Shown here: positions 34,682 to 46,050 of the stretch, one piece after another
Layout: every line of letters begins with the position of its first letter
How positions within the stretch are numbered: the first letter of the stretch is position 1
NCBI GenBank assembly: GCA_012295275.1
Contig: CM022670.1
Span: 3,934,764 to 3,996,763 of the forward strand
Length of the DNA stretch: 62,000 nucleotides
DNA from: Chrysomallon squamiferum
Taxonomy: Eukaryota > Mollusca > Gastropoda > Neomphalida > Peltospiridae
Direction of reading: 5' to 3'
Program-made: the position numbers and the translations under genes
The notes under the pieces: model-generated
The model's input: the letters and a program-made list of their open reading frames with translations, nothing else
What the model was told of the DNA's origin: nothing
Databases searched by the model: none

Positions 34682-34753
34682 AGCAGAGTGGCGCAGTGGA
34701 AGCGTGCTGGGCCCATAACCCAGAGGTCCGTGGATCGAAACCACGCTCTGCTA
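34682..34753 (+). tRNA. Initiator tRNA-Met (CAT)
   Basis: A full 72-nt cloverleaf with acceptor AGCAGAG/CTCTGCT, D arm GCGC/GCGT, anticodon arm CTGGG/CCCAG with loop CCCATAA (anticodon CAT at 34714-34716), and T arm CGTGG/CCACG around ATCGAAA. Eukaryotic initiator hallmarks are visible: an A-T first acceptor pair, three consecutive G-C pairs next to the anticodon loop, C instead of T before the anticodon, and A in place of the usual T at the start of the T loop. Internal A box (TGGCGCAGTGG) and B box (GGATCGAAACC) are intact, there is no intron, and a T4 run follows. From memory the T stem differs from the vertebrate gene at paired positions that keep pairing. It should be functional in translation initiation. 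The CCA end is absent, as expected. Confidence 0.97.
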
Positions 34754-34763
34754 AGCAGCACAG

Positions 34764-34767
34764 TTTT
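34764..34767 (+). terminator. Pol III terminator of the tRNA gene
   Basis: First TTTT on the plus strand, eleven bases after the tRNA 3' end; a second T run follows at 34771-34774. Standard RNA polymerase III termination signal. Confidence 0.7.
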
Positions 34768-35239
34768 ATTGTTTTCTTCAAAACGTATTTAATAATAAGT
34801 TACACAAAGGTTTTTTTTTTTTTTTAATTATTATTATTATTATTAATTTAATTTAATTTTGTTGTTGTTGTTGTTATATTATATATGGGTGAGTATATGT
34901 GTGTGTGTGTATATATATATTTGTATTGTTTGGTAGTCACAAAACCGAAGTTTACTACTGTAAAATTTGACAAATTTTAGAATTAAACTTGTAAACTGGC
35001 CAGATAATGTTTATGGATTTTTTTAATTAAAAATAAACACATGACAATAGCAGTTCTATGGATTATCGACTTTATTTCAACAAAATATTTCCACAGAAAC
35101 AAAAACAGACAAAATTATCACCGACCACTAACAAATAAAGTATCTGAAGACATCACCTTTCCTTCAGTTTTTAAAATGAAAGTTAAAAATGTACACTGTA
35201 CAAACATAATTAGTCAATATCAACTAACGATTTAAAATC
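34768..35239. other. Intergenic between tRNA and SLC6 3' region
   Basis: T run, ATT and TTG short arrays at 34811-34876, TG/TA at 34897-34920, then AT-rich DNA. No gene. Confidence 0.5.
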
Positions 35240-38200
35240 ATTTTAATTTCCCATGATTCTATTTGTTTTATTTATTTATTTCAGGATTTTTATTTATTTA
35301 TTCATTTATATATTGTACAATTTTAAATTATTTATTCATTTCACATATTTTACTTTTTTTTTAGAAATAACAATCATTTACTACTGTTAATGCCTTTTTT
35401 TTTTTTTTTCTTTTTTTTTTTTTTGTACATTTGTTATGATTATAATAATTCCCTCTTATCAGAAATATTCTTGTTGATGACTTTAAAAACAAAAATAGTT
35501 ACAAAAAAATTAAAATAAAGTATAACAAAATACCCATTTCATGTTTACCAGGAATATACCAAAAATATTATTTTTAAAAAGGAAATAAAAAGGACAATGG
35601 TGACATATCAATATAGAAGTGATTTTGAAATTTGTTTTAAAGCATGTGTATCTTCGAAAAAGTAATAATACATTTCAACAAGCACTTAACCAGAAAAAAA
35701 AGATTCTTTGTTGATTATATTGTTAAAAAAAATGTATTTAAAAAGTGCTGGCATCTCACTTAAATAACTCAGAAAACATCAGCACAGAGCCCACATTTTG
35801 TAGATGATAGCATCAGTGCATGAAGATCAAATTACTTCATTTGTTATGATAGCATTTTATAAATACAAGCACAAGTAATCATACATTTTACCAGTGTAAA
35901 TCATGGAATATGACGATCAACCATAAACAAGTGAATGAAAAATTTGAAGTGTTAACTGTATCAAATAAAACTTATTGTACAGAAATTGAATGATTATTTT
36001 GCTGTAATAACAATAATAATAATAATAATAATAAACTAAGACTAAACACTCTGTTTCTAAAACAATTTTTTTTTTTTTATGCCCAAAAATCAAATACTTC
36101 CAGACACATTCCCACTGAACTAAGCAATTGAGAGAGTTGAAGATCTGGGGTGTTCATTCACCAAGTTAACTAATAAGAGAAGGGATTTTGAAACAACAGT
36201 CTGTTATGTTAACAGTATTTTCAATCTGGAAGGCTGGCTTGTTTGCATTGATGTCACTGAATTATTTGTCAGTACAACAAATAAATATTGCCTTTTATAC
36301 TGAGGTAGTCTTCAATGAAGTGAATTAAAGCTAAAGTACCATAATCTTGGAATCCAGAGTGATATTTCAAAGTCTATCACATTCAAATTTTGTATTTATT
36401 AATGATGATTAAATATCATTTTGTATCAAACATTTAAAAGATGACAGTTAATGAACATATTCATTTATACTGAAGACGTAGTTCAAGGTTGAACAAGTAT
36501 GTATTATAATTTTATATATCAAAAATGTTTTTATTTTTATTTGACTAGTACATATTAACAGAATAAACTGCAATTTAAATGATGAAAAAAAAAAAGAAAA
36601 AAAATTGGGGAAAAAGATTTTACATATCATAATAATTAATTATTAATATTGAAGAATCTGATGAAAACCAACAATACAATAATTGTAAGATTTATCACCA
36701 ACTGAAACAAATTTGTTAAATCACCTCGCAGCTGATGTTGTAAAACATTTCAAAACCTCTTCAAATCAAAATTGTGCAAAGAAGAAAGATAACACTATTT
36801 ACGAAGATTACCTATCAAACAGGGTCATGTCGTAATCAAAGGTGAAAAACAAACTACAGGCAGCTGTTAATCACAGTACATTAAAAAAAATCTGATGGCA
36901 AATAAACAGCAGTGATTAATTAGGCTGTTGACAATGATGAGGATTCTGGTGGAGTAGCAACATCTTAGCTCACTGCTGGAAGAACCAGCCTAAGATTCTA
37001 TTTTTCAGTCAGTGGAAGAATTGTTTCCATGATATCCTATTGTTTTTTGTATTATAAATTTATGGTAGTTTTATAGCAAGTAAAAATTTGTATTAAATAT
37101 CTGGTGAAAGAATGTAATGTTTTACTTATAAATGACATTTCTAGAAGTAATTCAGTGTTTTAAAAGTAATAACAATTATCATAATTAATGTCAAATTCTG
37201 TCGAGCCAAACATAAGTAAAATTCCATTTGAAAAGTGATTTTAAAAATTGTGAAACGCAAAAAGAAAAGAATGAAAGCTGCCCAAAAAGATATATCTGAA
37301 TTATACATTAAATGCAAAAATCTAATATCCAGATTGTTTTTATGTTTGTGTATATAAAATTAATAATAACAAATAAAATAAAAAATATTATGTAGAAAAG
37401 GTCTCTAATAATAAAATAGTAAAAGTGTAATACAAAAAGTCTATTTACATTTATAAACGACAGAAGCCAAACCATTAATTAATGTCATGAAAACAAAAAA
37501 TTCAGTACAAAGATTCCAAATTTCATCCTCAAATCAAATTTTCAAAATTTTAAAATATATCTAAAAGCCACACAATTAAAGACAAAAATGCATTTTCAAA
37601 AAAAAAAAGAAGAAAACAGTTAATAAAAATAAAAATGACGTAAAATAGACATCTGTACAAGAAATAAAAGTTAGTATTCTGTGTCTCTGCATTCAATAAG
37701 CCAGATTCACACAAGATTTTAAAACCTGGCAATAAATCAGAAGTCTCCCACACAAATATTTTCTCTTGTTCATGAAAAGCCACGTTTCTTCAAACAAATC
37801 AAAACACAAGGCATCTTTTTGTGTGTGTGTGTGCAGGTAATAGCAGTTAATTTTAGCTTGTGTTCAGAGACATCTGTAACTGTGACTTAAATTGTAAAAC
37901 TGATTTAATTACTGTGTGCACAACCAGTTAGGTTCAGTAATGAACACTGTCAACACAGAGGTTCCCAGCTTACGTGAACCAAACTCACCACAGCAATTGA
38001 GTGAAAAATGTTCACCAAGACATTTTTAAAAACACAATTTTGCAGGTGTCTGCCTGCCTACTGAGGAATGATATGTTGGCTTGAATGTGACGTGTTTACC
38101 TAGAAAAATACTCTATTAACACAGTTTTCAAATAAACAATCCAGTTGTCACAAAGTTATTTAATAAAATATTTAATTTAGAAAAAAAGCTTTCACATAAT

Positions 38201-38559
38201 TTGAGGAGGCTTCTTTTAAATGCCTGTATCCAAAAAGATACGTTTGTTACTGAACAGATAAATAAATGCAATGTGTAAAAACTAAGATTCAGTTCTATAT
38301 TTCACTGTTAAAAATACGGCCTATAAAAGTGATTGTCAATCAATGTGAAAATACATTACTATAAAAAGACATGATACATCAGATTAAAACTAAATTCTAT
38401 AGAGAATAATTTTTGTTTAAAAAACACGATAAACAAAAAGCTCCACAGAAAATATCAATAAATGCCACTTCAAAAACTAACTTTTGGGGACCAAATCATC
38501 AGTCTTAAAATACAGTCATCATCATCATCATTTAAAACATTTCAATCTACATTTTAAAA

Positions 38560-38565
38560 TTTATT
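38560..38565 (-). terminator. Possible polyadenylation signal AATAAA
   Basis: The first minus-strand AATAAA I find downstream of the SLC6 stop codon, about 850 bases after it. It would give a short 3' UTR; further signals lie at about 36400 and in the 35260-35300 cluster. Confidence 0.3.
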
Positions 38566-38950
38566 CTTAGATTTCAAATTGGAAAAACTCTTGGTTATTA
38601 AAGAGGAAAATTAAAAAGTGATCCCAAGAGGGACGTTCACTCATACAACACACACTTTCATAAAAAACATTCACAAAACATCACTTCTTAACTCATTGGC
38701 ATTATATCATCACTCACAGAATAACATTACATAAACACTCATAAAAAAAAAGAGAATGCATCTACACACACAGGCACACAGACACACACACACACATACT
38801 CTTAAAAAAAAAGAGTCAACTGTCTGGTATTTACAGGTATCTAAAATGTACAGCTATAAAAACCAAGAGATCAAGGGATAGCTGTATCTAGCTACCTACA
38901 TAATTAAAACAAAAAAACGTCTCTCGAAACACAAACTGCCATCAAGCGTG

Positions 38951-39150
38951 AACACAATCCACTCTTCATTTTTCCAAAACAAAAAACAGCTCAGTCACAA
39001 CTCAAACAGCTCAGCACGCAGACAGTGTTAAAACACAATCCACTCTTCAGTTTTTCTCCATCAGACAGTGTTAAATACTCACACATCCAGTCACAACTCA
39101 GTCACAGCTCAGCACGCAGACAGTGTTAAATACTCACACATCCAGTCACA
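38951..39150. repeat. Nested local duplications in the SLC6 3' region
   Basis: Three overlapping duplicated blocks: AACACAATCCACTCTTCA at 38951 and 39032 (offset 81); a 26-base block starting CAGCTCAGCACGCAGACAG at 39007 and 39105 (offset 98); and a 34-base block starting CAGACAGTGTTAAATACTC at 39062 and 39117 (offset 55). All copies look nearly identical, so the rearrangement is recent. Confidence 0.9.
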
Positions 39151-39411
39151 GGAAAATGTGTCTTGTTCTACACATCTCTTTGGCACCAAACAAAAAGTGG
39201 GTTTGCGATGAAATATTTTGGCAAAAACAATGACAATGCTTTCACACTGCCTATCGGAACATCTACCGGTACCTATAGAAGCCCATCCATGATATGTGAT
39301 TTTTTTTTTTTTTTCTTTTCTTTTTAAAAAACAAGAAGATTCTGAAGCTGTATAGCTACATACGTCGTGTAAACTATATTTTGTTTGTGTGAGTCTGTTC
39401 AAACCCTGTGT

Positions 39412-39633
39412 CTAATCCTTGCTTTCTGCACACTCTCCGTTAACCCTTTGACTGACATTGTTCTCATCCGGGTAGCTCAAAAGTTTCGACACCGGATTCG
39501 ATTTGCTCGTGGCGTCCATGATAATCGAAGTGTTAGATTCCAGGTCGTAGTCGATGATGTCAATCTTAGACATGTCCTCGTTTGCTCTGATCTGGTGACG
39601 TTTCAGACGTGGTCGTATGAGTTTCTTTATCCT
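39412..39633 (-). CDS. SLC6 transporter, last coding exon (cytoplasmic C-terminus)
   Basis: Acceptor TTGCAG, phase 0, 73 codons and a TAG stop (39414-39412), residues 526-598. RIKKLIRPRLKRHQ is the basic juxtamembrane segment shared with other SLC6 proteins. The rest is a polar tail rich in Ser, Asn and Asp (for example YDLESNTSIIMDATSKS) without similarity I recognise; it ends AESKD. No PDZ-binding type C-terminus is obvious. Three perfect 26-base repeats lie just upstream in the intron. Confidence 0.93.
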   Translation of the reverse strand, partial: RIKKLIRPRLKRHQIRANEDMSKIDIIDYDLESNTSIIMDATSKSNPVSKLLSYPDENNVSQRVNGECAESKD

Positions 39634-39665
39634 CTGCAAAATGAAATGAAACACAAAACAATCAC

Positions 39666-39743
39666 AATGTTGTAATTACAGATTGTCTCATAATGTTGTA
39701 ATTACAGATTGTCTCATAATGTTGTAATTACAGATTGTCTCAT
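39666..39743. repeat. Three perfect 26-bp tandem copies near last acceptor
   Basis: Unit AATGTTGTAATTACAGATTG plus TCTCAT, three identical copies ending at 39743. The array lies 33 bases upstream (minus sense) of the last exon, in the branch-point zone; each copy offers a CTGTAAT/TTACAAC-type word on the minus strand. Confidence 0.95.
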
Positions 39744-40125
39744 AGGCAGTTCATTATTATAAATGATAATTTCAGAATATGTTCTGATCTTGACTGACAA
39801 GTTTTGTTTTTCTTTCTTATTTGTTCTTCTTTACTGATTTGTTTTTAATTTTCAACTGTTAAAATATTTTCTGTTTTTAATACTGTTAATAATATAAATA
39901 TATATATATACACATATAGATAGATAGATTTAGATACAGATATATTTTCACACACACACACACATTCACATTTAAAAAAAAAAGTTAAATATTACAATTA
40001 TGATAACATAACTGTAGCAGACAATTACTGTCTATTTTTATAAACTTGATACCTTTTTATATCTTTATTATCATCTTCCTGTCCCCACTAAAAAAACAAA
40101 TGATCAATTTTAAGAATTTTCTTAC
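39744..40125 (-). other. SLC6 intron (rest of 39634-40125)
   Basis: 492-base intron in total. AT-rich with TA, GATA and CA short arrays at 39893-39964. No nested gene. Confidence 0.7.
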
Positions 40126-40305
40126 TTGTTTCAGTGTTCCGTTAACCGAGAGGATTCTTTTGATGACGATGCCAGGAATGAACACCACCGACGACAACGC
40201 CATCGTCCAGCCAACTGCGATGGCCCAGCTAGGATATTCGTACGTCACGGTCTTCCGCTCATACTTCAACTCCGAGTACGTGATACAGCCCAGGATGAAT
40301 GTTAC
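40126..40305 (-). CDS. SLC6 transporter, exon with TM11 end and TM12
   Basis: Acceptor TTTCAG, donor GTAAGA, phase 0 at both ends, 60 codons (residues 466-525). VTFILGCITYSELKYERKTV closes TM11; TYEYPSWAIAVGW and MALSSVVFIPGIVIKRIL form TM12 with the family signature Y-YP-W and ALSS. Ends NGTLKQ, as in GAT-1 (GSLKQ). Confidence 0.95.
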
Positions 40306-40877
40306 CTGAAAATCATTGCAAAATTTAATTTAAAAAAAATAATAAAATAAAATGAATATAGGCTGAGGATTCCTTATACAAAATTCTGTATAGTAGAAAA
40401 AAATGATATTTTACAGTTTTCAGGTTGTTTTGCATATGCAAAGTTTTATTTTATGCATAAAATTATTTAAAATATTATATCTACATAAGCTCCACATGAA
40501 ATATAAACTGAATAAGTGTTTAGTTAGATTTTGTGTTCTGTCTCTTTATATTCCAAAATCAAAAGAAATTGCCAAAGTCCGAAGCATTTCAAATAAACAA
40601 TTCTCAACTGTATAAGCAAGTCTTTCAACACAAATATTCTCTCTTTCTCATCTAATAAATAAATATTATATTTGAAGTTAACAGCTGTAAAATGAAATAT
40701 CCCTATCAGCTAGTCTTTAAATGCTTCCTCTTTTTCATATCATCAATATACATTATTTTAAAAAAACTTACACAACGTTTAAAAGTTGTTATTAACAATC
40801 TGAGTTCAGATTTCGTTAAACAATTCATTTATCATTCTTCTGCTCTGCTGTTCTCTAAAACTACGATATATTTAACA
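40306..40877 (-). other. SLC6 intron, unique part
   Basis: AT-rich, no long arrays, no nested gene. Together with the minisatellite it forms the 900-base intron after exon 10. Confidence 0.6.
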
Positions 40878-41208
40878 AATGTTCCAGGTTGTAAATATTA
40901 AACTCACTATTACTTAACCAGTGTTCCCGGTTGTTTAACCAGTGTTCCTGATTTTATTTAACAAATGTTCCAGGGATGTAAATATTAAACTCACTATTAA
41001 ATATTAACCACTGTTCCAGGTTGTAAATATTAAACTCACTATTACTTAACCAGTGTTCCTGATTGTAAATATTAAACTCACTATCACTTAACCAATTCCA
41101 GGTTGTAAATATTAAACTCACTATTACTTAACCAGTGTTCCAGGTTGTAAATATTAAACTCACTATTACTTAACCAGTGTTCCAGGTTGTAAATATTAAA
41201 CTCACTAT
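40878..41208. repeat. 42-bp minisatellite containing copies of a splice donor
   Basis: A tandem array with period 42 (variants 40, 45 and a diverged double unit of 87). Each good unit includes GTAAATATTAAACTCACTAT, which on the minus strand is ATAGTGAGTTTAATATTTAC. In the unit at 41205 this is the real exon 10 donor. Further copies of the GTGAGT word start at 41163, 41121, 41081, 41039, 40994 and 40907. Confidence 0.95.
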
Positions 41209-41306
41209 TGTGAAGATCGGAGTCAGAACTGTCCAGCAGACCCACATGGCCGAGTTTATTCGGAAGCCAAACATCATTTCTAGGTTGTCATAGAAACGGT
41301 TTATTC
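41206..41306 (-). CDS. SLC6 transporter, exon with start of TM11
   Basis: Acceptor TTGCAG, donor GTGAGT, phase 1 in and 0 out, residues 432-465. GINRFYDNLEMMFGFR is the intracellular loop 5 motif, close to GAT-1; WVCWTVLTPIFTI enters TM11. The donor is the first unit of a 42-base minisatellite that repeats this splice site six further times inside the intron. Confidence 0.95.
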
Positions 41307-44210
41307 CTGCAAGAAATCAATGATGAAGACAGTGTAACATACATCATAGTGACAGATCTGCATAAATGCAGAAACATGAAATTATTTTTTTTTTTTTTTT
41401 ACATTTTTGTCAATTTAACAAAGAATTTAAATTAAAGAAATACTGAACCAAACAGAGTTCTTATATTTTAATAAATTCTTAAGGAAAGATGATATACTAA
41501 AAGACAAAAAAATTATAATTTACAGTTATCAGTTGACAAATTCATTACAGTTAACTTTTAAAAAATATTAAAATCATTACTGAACAATGATAATTATTAT
41601 TAGTTCTAAAAATACATGAAAGCAAATTTCAACTAAAAACTAAAATCTACAAATTTGACAGCAGAATCATAATACATCATTTAATTTAAAATAAATCTCT
41701 AGCAAAAGAAGACAGATACAAAGTGACCACAAGTTTTAATTATTTGTGTAAAACAGTATTTTCTTTATCCCCCGTTTTCTCAAATAAATAACTTTATATA
41801 TATATTTTAAAAATTTTATTGTAACAAATGGGAATATATTTTAAAAATTATTATTATTTATTCATTTATTAATAAATCATAGAAATTAACATTGCAGTAC
41901 TGTAATCTTGGAATATTTAAACTTCTTACAATTTTATGTATATTTTAAATCTTTGTTTAACTTGCAGTCAAACTTGTAAATGTCTAATTACTTAGAGTAA
42001 TCTTTTGCCTGAAACAAATCGGCAATAAGACTGAAACAAAGATAAAAATGAGAAAAACCACTTGACACTACGCACACAGTGTTGTATATTTTATTGCTGT
42101 TTTTGTTTTTTGTTGTTGGTTTTTTCTTTCTCTTCTTTTTTTTCTTTTTTTTTAATCAACCAATATACATATATGTATATAAGCATATATAAATATGGGA
42201 TATTATTAGATGTGATGTACAAAGGTAGAAAAAAAAATTGCATTAAATATTTTCGGGAAAAGTCAGAATCCACAATGAAAAAAAATACGGTCTTCAGTTC
42301 TAATGATCAACAAATACAGTTTCTTTATACATTTTTTATTTATCTATTTATTTTATTTTATTTTCTATAAATTTTAATTTTTCTAAATATTAATTGATTT
42401 AAAATTCTGTATTATTAATTTTTTTTTTCTCTCCACAGCTTTTTTTCATCTCTTTTTTTTTTTTTTTTTTTTTTTAAAGATAATTTCTTAATTTTATTAT
42501 TATTGCTGAATGTGTGACAGTACAGAAGTATAATACCACCAGATTCTGGAATTCTGACTTGCTTTAGGACAAAAGAAATTATGGATTTAAGGAGAATGAA
42601 ATGACAGATCCCACGTTGGTTACATCGGAACTAGGTCCCACGCCAGTAAATCATAAATCTGTTGTTTGCTTGTTCAAATCATTTATAAAAACATCCTATT
42701 CAGACTGTGTGTTATTTTTCTTTTCTTTAACCAATTCCTACATGTTTAGAAGTCCTTTCTCAACTGTATTCATTGTTCCAGAGGTCTAATGATGGTACAT
42801 TTCAGTACCCATCAGGTAGACAATGTGAAATCTTTCAGAGTTATGACTAAATCTGATTACCAACTACATTTTATCGTTTACTATTGTTTACTAATGTTTT
42901 TATTCCCTTTCATATTAAAAGTATAATAAAACCTGCGTCTGCGATTTAGAGAAACTGAATGTCCTGAGTTTCTATTCATGGTTTTAATTTGCAGGTGCCC
43001 TTATTATGAAATATTAGACTCTAGATGTGTATCTGAATGATTAGTATTGCCCAAGTGTGCAATATCTAAATAACTAGTGGGTTATATCAGTAGATGTAGC
43101 TGTTCATTATGAGAGAGCACACCACCAGTATTATTCAGAACCTTGCCCAGTGGCAGTTAGTTGGGTTAAACTTGGAGTTACTCAAGTCAGTCTCTGCTAT
43201 TGAAGCCTACATTAGACGTCATATTCTCCAAGCAATATTTATTTAATTTATTATTATTACTATTTTTAATACAGCATTTTATCAATGGCATCAATTTTGT
43301 CATTTAAGTTAGACACAGAATTTATCAAGTACCATAATCCAAAAGACAATTTTTTAAAACAATTTATTTTTAAATAAGCTTTATGGATTGAGTAAAATAA
43401 ATTAAGAATGAACTTGTTTTTATTTGTAACTTGGGTGATATCATATTTTTACCCAAACTTAACATCATAAAGAATGGGCTTTCATTAACTTGAATAATTT
43501 GTTAGTATTAATTTTTAGGCTGCAGGTTGAGCATTTCCAGAGAAGAGTTGCAAGAATGAACTGCATTTTAAATTACACAAATTATATACCATTTGAAACA
43601 AACAAAACAAAAATATATATACATATATATATATATTGAAAATTATCTAGACATTTTTTTAAAATTTGAAAGTAAAATCTTGAGATGTTTCCTTTACTGT
43701 ATAACAAAATTCAAAAATGCAGCTGAAATATTTAAAATGTTTATAAACAGGATGAAATACAAAACTACATATTAATTATAATGATCAGAAAATTACCACA
43801 AAATCATTACTGAAGAGATCAAGTACAAAATCTCTAATAAATAAAAATAGAAAAGTCTTGCATTAAGCACATACATATTCTGATAACTGATTCTAGCAGA
43901 GCTGGAAATGCCCATAAAAGGGAGTTATTGCATAAATTTGAAGGAAATAATTTATAAAAAGCGTCACGCAAAAAGAGTGTTGGCCATCTTTAAAAAAAAA
44001 AAGTAATAAAAAAAAAAATATTGGAAGATTTCCTACCAGTTTTTCTTTTTTTTTTTTTTTTCAATTCTGACTCGAACTCATAAAAATCACACAGAATCTC
44101 ACCCATCTGACACTTTTTTTGTGTGTTTTTGTGCTGGGGGGTGTCGTTAATTTTTTTTTTTTTTTTTTTTCTTTTCGAGTCATACCACCTGTTTACCTCA
44201 AATAACATAC
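41307..44210 (-). other. SLC6 intron, 2.9 kb
   Basis: AT-rich. T runs at 41384-41400, 42449-42475, 44049-44060 and 44153-44170. No nested exon; frames up to 104 codons are T- or K-rich. Confidence 0.65.
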
Positions 44211-44310
44211 CGTAAACATAAGCAACAACGAGGCACTCGAAGAAAGCGACGACGAGAACTATTCGGCTGGCCGAGTAGTAGTCAAAGAGCTGAAATACAT
44301 ACATCCCGCC
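44211..44310 (-). CDS. SLC6 transporter, exon with TM10
   Basis: Acceptor TTGTAG, donor GTATGT, phase 0 in and 1 out, residues 399-432. [15 protein letters not shown] is a near-invariant family block; Asp408 corresponds to the extracellular gate aspartate that pairs with the TM1 arginine. The next residue after YSAS is Arg414 (CGA, 44265-44263), where family members I know have Gly. [18 protein letters not shown] completes TM10. An alternative acceptor 21 bases inside (TTTCAG before CTCTTTGAC) is possible in sequence but would delete GGMYVFQ. Confidence 0.95.
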
Positions 44311-44391
44311 CTACAAGAGGTGCGGGCAACTCGTTTAGTGAAAAGATAAATATCCCTTCCTGGAACACACCCCAGGAAGAGGTAAAAAAGG

Positions 44392-44422
<31 letters not shown>

Positions 44423-44479
44423 GTTCTTCTATACTATTCAGGAAGCAAAATTCAAGAAAAAAGGAATTAAAAAAAAAGG

Positions 44480-44512
<33 letters not shown>

Positions 44513-45757
44513 AGTTTCTACATACTTTTCTTTTGTTTTTATTTTATATACTTTTTTTTTTATTTTTAATTTTAATTTTTTTTTTTTTTTTTTGTAAATG
44601 GCTTTTTTAAAATAAAAAAAAAAAAAAAAGATTTTATTATTATTATTTTTTTTATCCCAAAAAGGCCATGAAAATAAATTATGTACATCTTATTATTCTT
44701 CCAAATGGCTTCACTGCAAAATATTCTTTCATTTCTCAGTTATGGATATATGGGTAATATTTTCACATGCTTCCATAGAAGAATTTTTATCCAAGCACAT
44801 TTGTTGTGCACTTAAAAAATAAAAAGAACATTTAAAATGTTTTAAATTTAATCTTTCACAAACAACTTTGGCTTACATTTTAGAATAAATATGAAACTGT
44901 TATTCCCAAGATGTTTATATGAACTGAAATATTTCTACTGATGGACTTCAATTTGTCTTTTCTTGAGAAGCTAATTACTTAATATTTTTAAAAAGACATC
45001 AGGATAAGCTTGATAAACAAACTCGATATATCATTATCATTATCAACTCATCTTCATCAGTGTGGATCAAAAAATATCAAAAATAAATTAACAAATTAAA
45101 TCTGCAAAGGAAGCGAGTCTGTTTGCATAAAATTATATCTTAAAATGAATCTTTTTTTCTGTTTCCATTACGAATCTTTCTTCTTTATAACGTGAAGTAA
45201 ATTGACCTCTTCTAGATCTCTTTCTTTTGGATTTTATCATATTAGGCTCCTAACAAACTAACTATTAAGACAGAAACAATAGAATATTTTACAGTATGGC
45301 CAACCATGAAATAAAATAGTACTGAATTTTCTGTGAGTGGTTCCAAGCAAAATGCAGTTAAAAGATCTTCTCAGAGAAAATCAAAAAAAAAAAAAAAGAA
45401 GAAGATAAAAATAGAAATAATAATGTACACATCCAACGTTGATAGTAATCTATTCTTTCAGAAGCATCCTCATCATGAACAAAGCAATGTGAACACATTC
45501 TTGATTAAACAATTAAAAAATTAATTTCTTTTTAAAAAAGTCCATACAAAAGTCCGGACAAATATTGTTTTCTTTTTATCATACAGTTTAGAAAAAAAAT
45601 ATTAAAAAATCATAAAATTATAATGATAATAATAATAAAAATAATAATGCCTGTATTTTTAGTTTTTCAATGAGAAACAAATAAATAAAGCCTAAAATAA
45701 ATAGCGCTAGTATACCAGTGTACCCACCAATGACAGAAGCCAAAACGGAAGACCTAC
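44311..45757 (-). other. SLC6 intron, 1.45 kb, with poly-T and poly-A tracts
   Basis: T run 44394-44422, A run 44487-44510, further T and A runs at 44578-44629. The opposed T and A tracts could fold together in the transcript. No nested gene. Confidence 0.65.
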
Positions 45758-45895
45758 CTGTGTAACCATGGATAAGCCAATGAAAAAACACACCAAACAA
45801 ACTGCACCAATCAGCATTTCGCGGCGCCGTCCTTTACGCAAGTAGTTCGGATACATGTCAACCACAGCTGTGATAAAGCCTTCAACGCCAACAAA
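45758..45895 (-). CDS. SLC6 transporter, exon with rest of TM8 and TM9
   Basis: Acceptor CTGCAG, donor GTAGGT, phase 0 at both ends, 46 codons (residues 353-398). [20 protein letters not shown] finishes TM8 and gives a match to the creatine-carrier string [29 protein letters not shown] starts TM9, ending LSMVTQ just before the GGMYVFQ block of the next exon. Confidence 0.95.
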
Positions 45896-46019
45896 CTGCA
45901 GAATAAAAATACATAAATAAATATTTATGTATCTGTGTTTTGATATGAACTAAAACAAAATAATTTAGGTCAACAATTTTAATTAGATACTTCAAACAAA
46001 ATAGTTTAAATTTTATATA

Positions 46020-46050
<31 letters not shown>

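Larger units (their letters stand above)
35240..39411 (-). other. Presumed 3' UTR and/or downstream flank of the SLC6 gene
   Basis: This 4.2 kb lies directly after the SLC6 stop codon on the minus strand. It contains almost none of the long arrays that fill the rest of the window, only a few short ones (AAT near 36013-36034, CA near 38766-38797, CAT near 38518-38531). The plus strand is A-rich, so the transcript strand is U-rich, as is common for 3' UTRs. Several minus-strand AATAAA words occur (nearest to the stop at 38565-38560). How much of it is transcribed cannot be read from sequence alone; no open frame of note is present. Confidence 0.4.
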
